DNA of 64,000 bases from Chryseobacterium ginsenosidimutans (GTDB lineage: Bacteria > Bacteroidota > Bacteroidia > Flavobacteriales > Weeksellaceae). Positions 9,861 through 17,837 of the stretch are shown one piece after another. The stretch lies in assembly GCF_030823405.1 (NCBI RefSeq), contig NZ_JAUSXC010000001.1:124001-188000 (forward strand), given 5' to 3'. Every line of letters starts with the position of its first letter. Position 1 is the first letter of the stretch. The position numbers and the translations under genes were made by a program. The notes beneath the pieces are model-generated. The model worked only from the letters and a program-made list of their open reading frames with translations. It made no database searches and was not told where the DNA came from.

Positions 9861-9861
9861 T

Positions 9862-10800
9862 CTACAAAATATTTTTAATGATATTATTTAATTGTTCGTA
9901 TTCCATTAAGAAGGCGTCGTGCCCATGAATTGATGTGATCTCGTGATAAAAAACATTTTCCTTTTTCTCTTTAAGCCTTTCAAAGCACATTCGGATTTCA
10001 GAAGCCGGAAAAAACAAATCTGTATCAACGGAGATCATGTGCATTCGTGCCTGGATTTTCTCCAACTGAGTTTCTTCAACATTAATGTTCATCAGTAAAT
10101 GATTCATTAGTTTATAAGATTTTAAACTAAACCTTTCGTTTAAAGCATTTCCGTGATAAATAAGCCAGTCTTCCGATTCTAAACTTTGTTTTTCCTGATT
10201 GTATTTGTTTTGAAATCTATAGTTTAAAGATTGAGGTGTTCTGTAACACAACATCGCATGAATTCTGGCTTTTTGTAATGGCTCATCATTCCGATTTAAC
10301 AAAAACTTCTGAACCAGACATTGTGCATGAAGCCAATCGTGGGTTTTAAAATCGCAGGCAATAGGAATAAAAATTTCGGCAAGTGGTGGGTTTTTAACCA
10401 ACATTTCCCAACCGATTCCGCCTCCCAGAGAACCTCCGATAATGGCATATAAACTTTTAATATTTAAAATATCCAGACCTTTTAAAAAGATATTGGCAAT
10501 ATCTGAAGGCGTGAAATCTTCGTATTCATCAATTAAAAAATTATCATAGCCGTTTCCGGGAATATTGAAACACAAAACGGTGTATTTGTTCGTATCGATA
10601 ACCTGATTTTCACCAATTAATTTTTTCCACCACCCTTTTTCTCCGGAAACATCTGAATTTCCGGTTAAGGCATGATTCACTAAAATGATCGGTGCTGAAA
10701 ACAGGTCTTTCCCGAAAAGCTGATAGCTCAACGAGATATTATATTCCTTATTGGAATTGGTCTGATACGAAAAATTAATATAGTTTAGTTCTGTTTTCAA
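9862..10800 (-). CDS. metX: Homoserine O-acetyltransferase
   Basis: An alpha/beta-hydrolase acyltransferase that activates homoserine with acetyl-CoA. The nucleophile elbow is GGSLGGG, the oxyanion region NHALTGNSD, and the C-terminal catalytic residues fall in SIHGHDAFLMEYE. The frame stays open up to 10959, but the stretch beyond 10867 is the SAM riboswitch, so the long N-terminus is not protein. The best start I can find is TTG at 10798-10800, giving 312 residues that begin M-KTELNYINFSYQ and run directly into the family's first strand. No in-frame ATG is available near there. The TTG lies in the 3' arm of a hairpin just after the riboswitch, which suggests translational control. It is the first gene of the regulon. 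Confidence 0.9.
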   Translation of the reverse strand: MKTELNYINFSYQTNSNKEYNISLSYQLFGKDLFSAPIILVNHALTGNSDVSGEKGWWKKLIGENQVIDTNKYTVLCFNIPGNGYDNFLIDEYEDFTPSDIANIFLKGLDILNIKSLYAIIGGSLGGGIGWEMLVKNPPLAEIFIPIACDFKTHDWLHAQCLVQKFLLNRNDEPLQKARIHAMLCYRTPQSLNYRFQNKYNQEKQSLESEDWLIYHGNALNERFSLKSYKLMNHLLMNINVEETQLEKIQARMHMISVDTDLFFPASEIRMCFERLKEKKENVFYHEITSIHGHDAFLMEYEQLNNIIKNIL

Positions 10801-10832
10801 TTCTATTATACTTTTGATAATACAATTGAAAA
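10794..10832 (-). promoter_or_regulatory. Hairpin covering the metX start (riboswitch expression platform)
   Basis: Inverted repeat with arms TTTTCAATT (10794-10802) and AATTGAAAA (10824-10832), one mismatch, then a six-base inner stem around a seven-base loop. It lies 34 bases after the S-box aptamer on the minus strand and includes the proposed TTG start. No U-tract follows, so blocking of translation initiation is more likely than termination. Confidence 0.6.
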
Positions 10833-10866
10833 TGCCACGAGAAATGGCTGAAAAGAACTTCAGTAA

Positions 10867-10973
10867 GTTATCTGTCCAAAATAAAATTATTTGGTAGAAC
10901 GTAGCACCTTCTTCGCTTGCACAAAGGGTTGCTAAGGTTTCACAGGGTCTATCCCTCAACCTTTCTTGATAAC
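10867..10973 (-). promoter_or_regulatory. SAM-I (S-box) riboswitch
   Basis: Read on the minus strand, the 107-base element starts GTTATCAAGAAAGG, continues with GAGGGATAGACCC and GAAACCTTAGCAACC, then GAAGGTGCTA, and closes with GACAGATAAC. These match the S-box consensus, including the P1 helix (GTTATC at one end pairs with GATAAC at the other), the kink-turn/internal-loop segment and the GGTGCTA of the SAM-binding core. The length is typical. It lies between a promoter and metX, so it should shut off the methionine genes when S-adenosylmethionine is abundant. Confidence 0.96.
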
Positions 10974-11002
10974 ATTTTCAATATGTGAATGATCGAATGG
11001 TG

Positions 11003-11010
11003 CAAAGATA
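11003..11010 (-). promoter_or_regulatory. Promoter -7 element of the methionine regulon
   Basis: TATCTTTG on the minus strand matches the Bacteroidota -7 consensus TAnnTTTG exactly and is followed by C. It would start transcription near 10998, about 25 bases before the riboswitch. No clear -33 TTG is seen at the usual distance. Confidence 0.65.
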
Positions 11011-11113
11011 AAACTTTTCTTTTAAATATTTATAAAAATTTAATTTAATACAATAAACACTGATAAATACACGCTTTCTTAAGCAATATTAAATATTATT
11101 CAAACTTTACTTG

Positions 11114-11144
11114 TTGGAATTTTTTTTCAAAAAAACTACCTTCG
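11114..11144 (+). promoter_or_regulatory. Promoter of the GH63-like gene
   Basis: TTG at 11114-11116, 20 bases, then TACCTTCG at 11137-11144 (one mismatch to TAnnTTTG). Expected start near 11150, leaving a leader of about 14 bases before the ATG at 11164. Confidence 0.55.
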
Positions 11145-11163
11145 TAATTGAAAATGGTGAAAT

Positions 11164-13770
11164 ATGGATGCCGAAAAACAAAGATTACAAGATAATAACT
11201 GGAAAAACTGGGGACCTTATGTAAGCAACCGGCAATGGGGAAATGTACGTGAAGACTACAGCACAAACGGCGATGCATGGAATTTTGCCAATCATAATAA
11301 CGCCGAAAGCAACGCTTACCGTTGGGGTGAAGAGGGGATCGCGGGAATATCCGATGTGAAGCAGCTTTTCTGTTTTGCACTTTCATTCTGGAACAAGAAA
11401 GACAAGATGGTGAAAGAGCGTTTTTTCGGGTTGAGCAATCCTCAGGGAAATCATGGAGAAGATATAAAAGAAATCTTTTATTATCTGGATAATACACCCA
11501 CTCACAGCTATATGAAAATGGTGTATAAGTATCCTATCAATCCTTTTCCTTATGATGAGATTCTCGCTGAAAATGCAAGGCGAAGCAAAAAAGAGCCGGA
11601 ATACGAAATCATTGATACCGGAATTTTTGATAACGATGAATATTTTGATATTTTTATTGAATATGCAAAAGCTGATCATAATGATATTTTGGTACGTGTT
11701 ACAATCTGCAACAGAAGTAAAATTGATACTCCGATCATAGTCGCGCCAACTATCTGGTTCAGAAATAATTGGAAATGGGGTTACAATACTTATATGGGGA
11801 AAGCTAATGCTTCTTCTGAAGGCTGTATCGATATAAACCACGACAGTATTTCTGTTAAAAAGTTTTATTCCAGAAATATTAATGCAGAAAGCGTTTTTTG
11901 TGATAATGAAACCAATACTCCAAAATTATACGGAGCTCCTTATCCGGGAAACACCTATTTTAAAGATGGAATTAATGACTATATCATCTACAGAAGCAAC
12001 ACTGTAAATCCTGAAAAAACAGGAACAAAAGCTTCTTTTTTAATTGATGAAATTATTGAAGCGGAACAATCCAAAACTTTTGATTTCAGACTGTCACCAG
12101 ATGATTCGGATGAACCTTTCCTTGATTTTGATGAAATATTAAAAACTAGAATTAATGAGGCGAACGAATTTTATGATGAAATTCAGAATGATGTAGCAAC
12201 TGATGATGAAAAAAATGTTCAAAGACAAGCTTTTGCGGGATTGCTTTGGAATAAACAATTTTATCATTACAATGTCGGAAAATGGCTTAAAGGCGATCCT
12301 AATTTTGAAGCACCGAGAGATTTTAATAATTATGTAAGAAATACAGAATGGAATCATCTTCATAATAAAGATATTATCTCCATGCCCGATAAATGGGAGT
12401 ATCCATGGTACGCGACCTGGGATCTAGCTTTCCATTGTGTTCCTTTTTCAATTATCGATGCAGAATTTGCAAAAGGACAGCTTCTTTTGTTAACGAAAGA
12501 ATGGTACATGCATCCAAACGGGCAGCTTCCTGCCTATGAATGGAACCTGAGTGATGTAAACCCTCCTGTGCATGCATGGTCGTGCTTCAGGGTTTTTAAA
12601 ATTGATGAAAAACAAAACGGCAAACCTGATCTTTTATTTTTAGAAAAAGTTTTCCAGAAATTGCTTCTGAACTTCACTTGGTGGGTGAACAGAAAAGATA
12701 AAAACGGTAAGAATATTTTTGGTGGAGGCTTCCTGGGACTCGATAACATTGGTGCTTTTGACAGGAATATGATTTTAAAAGACGGCCAGCATCTTGAACA
12801 GGCAGACGGAACAAGCTGGATGGCAATGTATGCCTTAAATATGATGCGAATTGCAATGGAACTGGCTCAATACTACCAGGTTTATGAAGATATGGCAATC
12901 AAGTTTTTTGAGCACTATCTTTATATTGCCGAAGCTATGGAAAATCTTGGTGAAGGAACAAAAGGTCTCTGGAATGAGGAAGACGGGTTTTTCTATGACG
13001 TTCTGCAACTTGGAAACGGAGACAGTGTTTCATTAAAATTAAGAAGCATTGTAGGGTTAATTCCGATGTTTGCGGTAGAAATTATTGATCACCATTTACT
13101 TGATAAGATGCCTAATTTCACAGCAAGAATGGAATGGATCTTAAAAAATAAACCTGAATTGACAAAACTTGTTTCTCACTGGGAAGAAGAAGGTCACGGG
13201 AGAAAACATCTGATGAGTATTCTGCGTAAGACCCGTTTAACAAAAGTTTTGTCAAGAATGCTTGATGAGAAAGAATTTTTAAGCGATTACGGAATCAGGG
13301 CAATGTCGAAAGTATATGAAGAAAATCCTTTCGTTTTTTCTGTTCACGGCACTGAAAATATGGTGTATTATACCCCTGCAGAAAGCGACAGCCGAATGTT
13401 TGGAGGAAACAGCAACTGGCGGGGACCGATCTGGTTTCCGATCAACTTTTTGATTGTTGAGAGTTTGCAGAGATTCCATTTTTATTATGGAAACAGCCTG
13501 AAAGTAGAATTGCCAACAGGAAGCGGAGATAAAAGAAACCTCGACGAAGTTGCACAAAATATAAGCAACAGATTATGTTCAATTTTCTTAAAAGACGAAC
13601 ATGGACAAAGACCGTTCAACGGTGGAAATGCTAAGTTTAATTATGATGAAAACTTTAAAGATTACATTACATTTTTTGAATATTTTCACGGAGATAACGG
13701 TCGCGGTGTCGGTGCATCTCACCAGACAGGATGGACGGCAACAGTTGCAAAATTAATGAAAACCAGATAA
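11164..13770 (+). CDS. GH63-like glucosidase (MGH1-type alpha/alpha barrel)
   Basis: An 868-residue protein with no signal peptide, so predicted to be cytoplasmic. The N-terminal third is beta-rich (NWGPYVSNRQWG; NAYRWGEEGIAGISD). The C-terminal two thirds look like the (alpha/alpha)6 catalytic barrel of glycoside hydrolase family 63: EYPWYATWDLAFHC holds the WDxAF pattern typical of the barrel entrance, and WRGPIWFPINFL with TGWTATVAKLM near the end matches the second acidic region. Family members hydrolyse alpha-glucosidic bonds in trehalose-like, mannosylglycerate-like or oligosaccharide substrates; the substrate cannot be read here. It stands alone with its own promoter and terminator, diverging from the methionine regulon. 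Confidence 0.85.
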   Translation: MDAEKQRLQDNNWKNWGPYVSNRQWGNVREDYSTNGDAWNFANHNNAESNAYRWGEEGIAGISDVKQLFCFALSFWNKKDKMVKERFFGLSNPQGNHGEDIKEIFYYLDNTPTHSYMKMVYKYPINPFPYDEILAENARRSKKEPEYEIIDTGIFDNDEYFDIFIEYAKADHNDILVRVTICNRSKIDTPIIVAPTIWFRNNWKWGYNTYMGKANASSEGCIDINHDSISVKKFYSRNINAESVFCDNETNTPKLYGAPYPGNTYFKDGINDYIIYRSNTVNPEKTGTKASFLIDEIIEAEQSKTFDFRLSPDDSDEPFLDFDEILKTRINEANEFYDEIQNDVATDDEKNVQRQAFAGLLWNKQFYHYNVGKWLKGDPNFEAPRDFNNYVRNTEWNHLHNKDIISMPDKWEYPWYATWDLAFHCVPFSIIDAEFAKGQLLLLTKEWYMHPNGQLPAYEWNLSDVNPPVHAWSCFRVFKIDEKQNGKPDLLFLEKVFQKLLLNFTWWVNRKDKNGKNIFGGGFLGLDNIGAFDRNMILKDGQHLEQADGTSWMAMYALNMMRIAMELAQYYQVYEDMAIKFFEHYLYIAEAMENLGEGTKGLWNEEDGFFYDVLQLGNGDSVSLKLRSIVGLIPMFAVEIIDHHLLDKMPNFTARMEWILKNKPELTKLVSHWEEEGHGRKHLMSILRKTRLTKVLSRMLDEKEFLSDYGIRAMSKVYEENPFVFSVHGTENMVYYTPAESDSRMFGGNSNWRGPIWFPINFLIVESLQRFHFYYGNSLKVELPTGSGDKRNLDEVAQNISNRLCSIFLKDEHGQRPFNGGNAKFNYDENFKDYITFFEYFHGDNGRGVGASHQTGWTATVAKLMKTR

Positions 13771-13781
13771 ATACATAATTA

Positions 13782-13806
13782 AGCCTCTTTATAAGAGGCT
13801 TTTTAT
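13782..13806 (+). terminator. Intrinsic terminator of the GH63-like gene
   Basis: AGCCTCTT-TAT-AAGAGGCT stem-loop at 13782-13800, followed immediately by TTTTTATTTTA. It lies 12 bases after the TAA of the glycosidase gene. Confidence 0.92.
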
Positions 13807-13863
13807 TTTAGGAATGCTTTATTATATTTTGATTGATACATAACAGATATTCAATTAATTATT

Positions 13864-13871
13864 TAAATTTG
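13864..13871 (+). promoter_or_regulatory. Candidate -7 element upstream of the LRR-type gene
   Basis: TAAATTTG followed by C, an exact match to TAnnTTTG, 20 bases before the ATG of the short leader-like frame at 13891 and about 210 bases before the main gene. It belongs to a 309-base gap (13771-14079) that otherwise holds the terminator above and the short frame below. Confidence 0.45.
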
Positions 13872-13890
13872 CAGTCTAAACACACAAATA

Positions 13891-14001
13891 ATGAAAACAA
13901 ATTTACTTTTGTTTGGGCTCCTAAATATTGAGTTAGGAATTCGAACACAGATTACATCTCATCAGAAGCTTATTTCTAAGCGACAAATTCAAAAATTATA
14001 G
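13891..14001 (+). pseudogene. 36-codon remnant resembling the next gene's signal peptide
   Basis: The frame reads MKTNLLLFGLLNIELGIRTQI and then a short unrelated tail before TAG. It parallels the true leader of the gene at 14080 (MKTKLFCLLAFLMLSLGLKAQI): same MKT start, same length and the same Q-I at the expected cleavage point, but with the hydrophobic core disrupted. It probably marks the decayed head of a duplicated paralogue. It could instead be a small leader peptide; I consider that less likely. Confidence 0.45.
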
Positions 14002-14079
14002 CTATTAAATACAGTGATTGCAATTACGATCAGTGATTTTTCGGCTTTATATAAAACACAACAACAAATACTTATACGA

Positions 14080-17000
14080 ATGAAAACAAAATTATTTTGC
14101 TTGCTGGCTTTCCTGATGCTCAGCTTGGGACTAAAAGCGCAAATTATCAACTTTCCAGATGCCAATTTTAAAGCCAAGTTGCTATCTTCATCGGCATCTA
14201 GTCCCATTGCACAAGATTTTTCCGGAAATTATTTTGCTATAGACGCTAATGGAGACGGACAAATACAGCAAAGCGAAGCCGATCTGGTAGGAACTTTAGT
14301 AATTATTAGTAACAACAATAATAATCCTATACAAAACTATCAGGGAATATTATCTTTCAGGAATATTAAAACTATAAATATAGATTACTATAACTCTCCC
14401 AACAATAATATTAACATTTCAGATTTAGATTTTTTGGAAAATGTAGGTATCGTATTTCAGGGGGCTTCCGGCCCTACTCCCGGAGTATTATCTATCAATA
14501 ATTGTTTAAATCTTAAGACTCTTAGGGTAAATACAATTACTCTTCAAAACCTTACAAATACTCCAGCAATCAAAAATGTTGAGCTGTCTGTTTATTCAAA
14601 TGGAGGTATACAAAATATTTTAAACGATTTAGGAAATTTAACAAAACTAGAAAATATAAAATTATATACATCAGGAACATATAACATGGCAACACCAACT
14701 GGGGTTTTAAATCTAAGTTACCATCCGTTCTTAAAAGAAGTTGATATAGATTATTTGAAATTGAGTGAATTAAATCTAAGCCATTGTAATTTACTGGATA
14801 CAGTAAATATAAATATGGGTTATACACTTCCCAATGTAAGTCCAAATTATTTTGGAAGTTTAGATGTTAGCTACTGCCCGTCTCTTACAGCTATTGATTT
14901 AACGGGAGACTCTAATATTGGAAGTTTAATCGCCAATAACTGTACAAATCTGCAAAGTATTGACTGCGAATCTGAGTTCCTTGGAAATTTCAGCGCCAAT
15001 AATTGTCCTTTGCTTGATGAGATAAAATTAATGTCTTTTAGTTCTCTTAATACATTTCAGATGGCAAACTGCCCTAATTTGAAAAATATCTGGATCGAGA
15101 AATACGGAAATGACTCTTTTGATGCAACTAATGCTGTGAATCTTGAGCATCTTTATTTGGGTTCTCCGTGGTATTATCCTGGTTATAACACAAACTTTTT
15201 CGGATCGCTTCAAAACCTTACGATTTCTAATAATTTAAAACTTAAAAGCTTAAGATTGCGCAATCACAAAATAACGCAATTAAATATCAATGGACTTCCA
15301 AAGCTAGAAAATATAGCAATAGAACTTGCATACAGCCAAAATACAACCTACACTCCTCAACCCGATTTTGCAACAGAGTTTCTGCAATCTGTAAATATCC
15401 AGAACTGTCCTTTACTTACAAGCCTTGTTTTCCCAGGGCAAAAAGGTTTAAAAAATATTACTGTTAAAAACTGCGCAAGTCTTGCAAGCTTAGAACATAC
15501 AAACTCAGGGATGGCTTATCCTGAGTTTGGAGAATTAAAAACTGTAGATATACAGGATTGTGCTGCTCTATCTTCGGTTAGTCTAGGCTATAATAAAATT
15601 AATGACTTTAAATTAAAAAATACCGAAGCAAATATTGTTGATATAAGCAATAATGAACTTACAAATTTCGAATTATTAAATAACAATAATTTAACTACAA
15701 TTTTAGCTTCAAGAAATAAATTTGCGAACTTAAACCTTTCTACTTTACCTACTAATCTACAGATATTAGACAGTTCTTTCAATCTAATTACTGCTATTAC
15801 GGGAACATCTTCTTCCATCAAAAATCTGGACATCTCTAATAATAATCTCACAGATTTTAATATAAATAATCTTCCAAACTTAGAAACCTTAACTATGGGA
15901 AGAAATAAAATTGTTGACGTAGATTTTTCCGGACATACGAAGATCAAAACAATTTATGAATTCGATTACAGTAATTATTTTGGTAGTCCCGGTTTTACAA
16001 ACCCTTCTACATTCACAAAAACATTTAATGTAAATAATTGTTCCAATTTAGAAACTGTAATTCTGGAATCTTCTTCTTTAGAAAAAGTATTTGCTAAAAA
16101 TGGAGTCAATGAGGGTATATATTTTCAGATGACAGGAAATTATCCAAACCTTCAATACATCTGTTGCGACGCATCCCAAATTACAGATCTGCAAGCTTCT
16201 CTTGCAATGGACGGTATTGTTTGCAGTGTGAATGATTACTGTAATTTTGTCCCGGGAGGAAATTACAATACAATTAAAGGAACCGTAAAGTTTGACGAGA
16301 ACAATAATAGCTGCGATACAAACGACAAAGCTTTTGAACATTTAAAACTAAAAATCAGTAACGGAACAACAACTTCCGAAACGTTTGTAAAAAGTAATGG
16401 AGAGTATAATCTATACAACAGTCAGGCAGGAAATTATACAGTAACAGCTGAAGCTGAAAACCCTACCTTATTTACAATATCTCCATCAACATTTACTACA
16501 AATTTCGCGGATAACAACAATAATATTTCAACTCAAAATCTTTGCGTTACCAAAAACGGAAATATCAAAGATCTTGAAGTAGTTTTCGCTCCTGTTACAG
16601 ACGCAAGACCTGGTTTCAATGCCGTTTATAAATTCATTTGGAGGAATAAAGGAAATACTACTCTTTCAGGAAATACATCACTTAGTTTTGATACCTCAAA
16701 AATGAGCTTCGTTTCTTCCGTACTGCCTTCTTCGGTTACAGGAAATCTTGTTACGTTTAATTTCACGAATTTAAAACCTTACCAGAATACATCATCGGAG
16801 ATTACTTTTACTATAAATACTCCTACAAATCCAACCAATCCAGTTAACAATGGTGATATTCTTAATTTCACTGCAGGCGTAAATCCTGTTTTAGGAGATG
16901 CTAATCCTGATGATAACCAATTTGTTTATAAGCAAACTGTAGTTGGTTCTTTTGATCCTAATGATATTACTTGTCTTGAAGGAAATCTTATTCCATTGTC

Positions 17001-17613
17001 AATGGTTGGGAAGTATCTTCATTATATCGTAAATTTTGAAAATACGGGAACTGCTCCGGCAACGAACATTGTAGTAGAAATGGATATCAATCCTGATGAT
17101 TTTGATATTAATACGTTGCAACTCCAAAATACTTCACATAATACTTATACCAAAATTACAGGAAATAAGGTAGAATTTGTGATGAAAGATATCAATCTTG
17201 CGGCAACGGCTCATGGAAATGTTGTTTTGAAGATTAAATCTAAAAATAATTTGGTATCAGGAGATAGTGTTATTAATAAAGCAAATATTTATTTTGATTA
17301 TAATTTCCCTGTTATCACTAATGAAGCAACTACCAATATCGTTAATTCAACATTATCAACATCGGAAATCAGAAATGGAAATTCTTCAATCAACGTTTAT
17401 CCAAACCCTACAAAAGGAGATGTGAACATTAAAGCGGATTTAAAAATAAAAACTGTTGAAGTTTATGATACGCAGGGAAGAATTATTCAAAAGCAGATAG
17501 GAATTAATGCTCAAAACACAAAAATTTCCCTCCAAAATATGGCTTCAGGAATGTATATATTAAAAATTGTTACTGACAGAGAAGTTATAACCAAAAAAGT
17601 ACTTAAAAACTAA
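14080..17613 (+). CDS. Large type IX-secreted protein with irregular leucine-rich repeats
   Basis: A 1,177-residue surface or secreted protein. The start at ATG 14080 is chosen because a clean signal peptide (MKTKLFCLLAFLMLSLGLKAQ) begins there; the 22 codons upstream are not leader-like. Residues about 40-720 are irregular Asn-rich leucine repeats (NLTLDISNNNLTDF-type units). An EF-hand-like loop, DANGDGQIQQSE, lies near residue 55. Residues about 740-830 resemble an SdrD-like carboxypeptidase-regulatory beta domain (KFDENNNSCDTNDKAF), followed by a DUF11/DUF7619-like beta domain (FDPNDITCLEG; YIVNFENTGTAPATN). The last 80 residues form a type A T9SS sorting domain: VYPNPTKGDVNI, GRIIQKQ, MASGMYILKI, KKVLKN. 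Probable role is adhesion or ligand binding at the surface. Confidence 0.88.
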   Translation: MKTKLFCLLAFLMLSLGLKAQIINFPDANFKAKLLSSSASSPIAQDFSGNYFAIDANGDGQIQQSEADLVGTLVIISNNNNNPIQNYQGILSFRNIKTINIDYYNSPNNNINISDLDFLENVGIVFQGASGPTPGVLSINNCLNLKTLRVNTITLQNLTNTPAIKNVELSVYSNGGIQNILNDLGNLTKLENIKLYTSGTYNMATPTGVLNLSYHPFLKEVDIDYLKLSELNLSHCNLLDTVNINMGYTLPNVSPNYFGSLDVSYCPSLTAIDLTGDSNIGSLIANNCTNLQSIDCESEFLGNFSANNCPLLDEIKLMSFSSLNTFQMANCPNLKNIWIEKYGNDSFDATNAVNLEHLYLGSPWYYPGYNTNFFGSLQNLTISNNLKLKSLRLRNHKITQLNINGLPKLENIAIELAYSQNTTYTPQPDFATEFLQSVNIQNCPLLTSLVFPGQKGLKNITVKNCASLASLEHTNSGMAYPEFGELKTVDIQDCAALSSVSLGYNKINDFKLKNTEANIVDISNNELTNFELLNNNNLTTILASRNKFANLNLSTLPTNLQILDSSFNLITAITGTSSSIKNLDISNNNLTDFNINNLPNLETLTMGRNKIVDVDFSGHTKIKTIYEFDYSNYFGSPGFTNPSTFTKTFNVNNCSNLETVILESSSLEKVFAKNGVNEGIYFQMTGNYPNLQYICCDASQITDLQASLAMDGIVCSVNDYCNFVPGGNYNTIKGTVKFDENNNSCDTNDKAFEHLKLKISNGTTTSETFVKSNGEYNLYNSQAGNYTVTAEAENPTLFTISPSTFTTNFADNNNNISTQNLCVTKNGNIKDLEVVFAPVTDARPGFNAVYKFIWRNKGNTTLSGNTSLSFDTSKMSFVSSVLPSSVTGNLVTFNFTNLKPYQNTSSEITFTINTPTNPTNPVNNGDILNFTAGVNPVLGDANPDDNQFVYKQTVVGSFDPNDITCLEGNLIPLSMVGKYLHYIVNFENTGTAPATNIVVEMDINPDDFDINTLQLQNTSHNTYTKITGNKVEFVMKDINLAATAHGNVVLKIKSKNNLVSGDSVINKANIYFDYNFPVITNEATTNIVNSTLSTSEIRNGNSSINVYPNPTKGDVNIKADLKIKTVEVYDTQGRIIQKQIGINAQNTKISLQNMASGMYILKIVTDREVITKKVLKN

Positions 17614-17636
17614 AAGTAATATTTATTCTCATTTTC

Positions 17637-17668
17637 AATCCTTTTTCATCCGAAAAAGGATTTTTTAT
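17637..17668 (+). terminator. Intrinsic terminator of the LRR-type gene
   Basis: AATCCTTTTT-CATCCG-AAAAAGGATT stem-loop at 17637-17662 with the T-run TTTTTTATTA. It is 24 bases past the stop codon. Confidence 0.9.
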
Positions 17669-17779
17669 TAATTATTTTAATAAAAAACGATTCAATTATA
17701 GCCACAATCTATTCAAAATAATAAAACAATATACTTTATCTAAAAAACATAAAAATTAAATATTAAACTTAGAATTATA

Positions 17780-17811
17780 TTGAATTTTTAATAACTAATT
17801 ATCTATATTAG
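17780..17811 (+). promoter_or_regulatory. Candidate promoter of the FnIII T9SS gene
   Basis: TTG at 17780-17782, 21 bases, then TATATTAG at 17804-17811 (one mismatch to TAnnTTTG). The ATG follows at 17838, leaving a leader of about 20 bases. Confidence 0.45.
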
Positions 17812-17837
17812 CGCAATAAAATCTAATATATAAATTT

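Noticed and set aside
10801..10959. N-terminal extension of MetX by about 53 residues
   Set aside because: This stretch is the SAM riboswitch and its linker; it has RNA-type conserved bases, not family-like protein, and starts with TTG in the aptamer.
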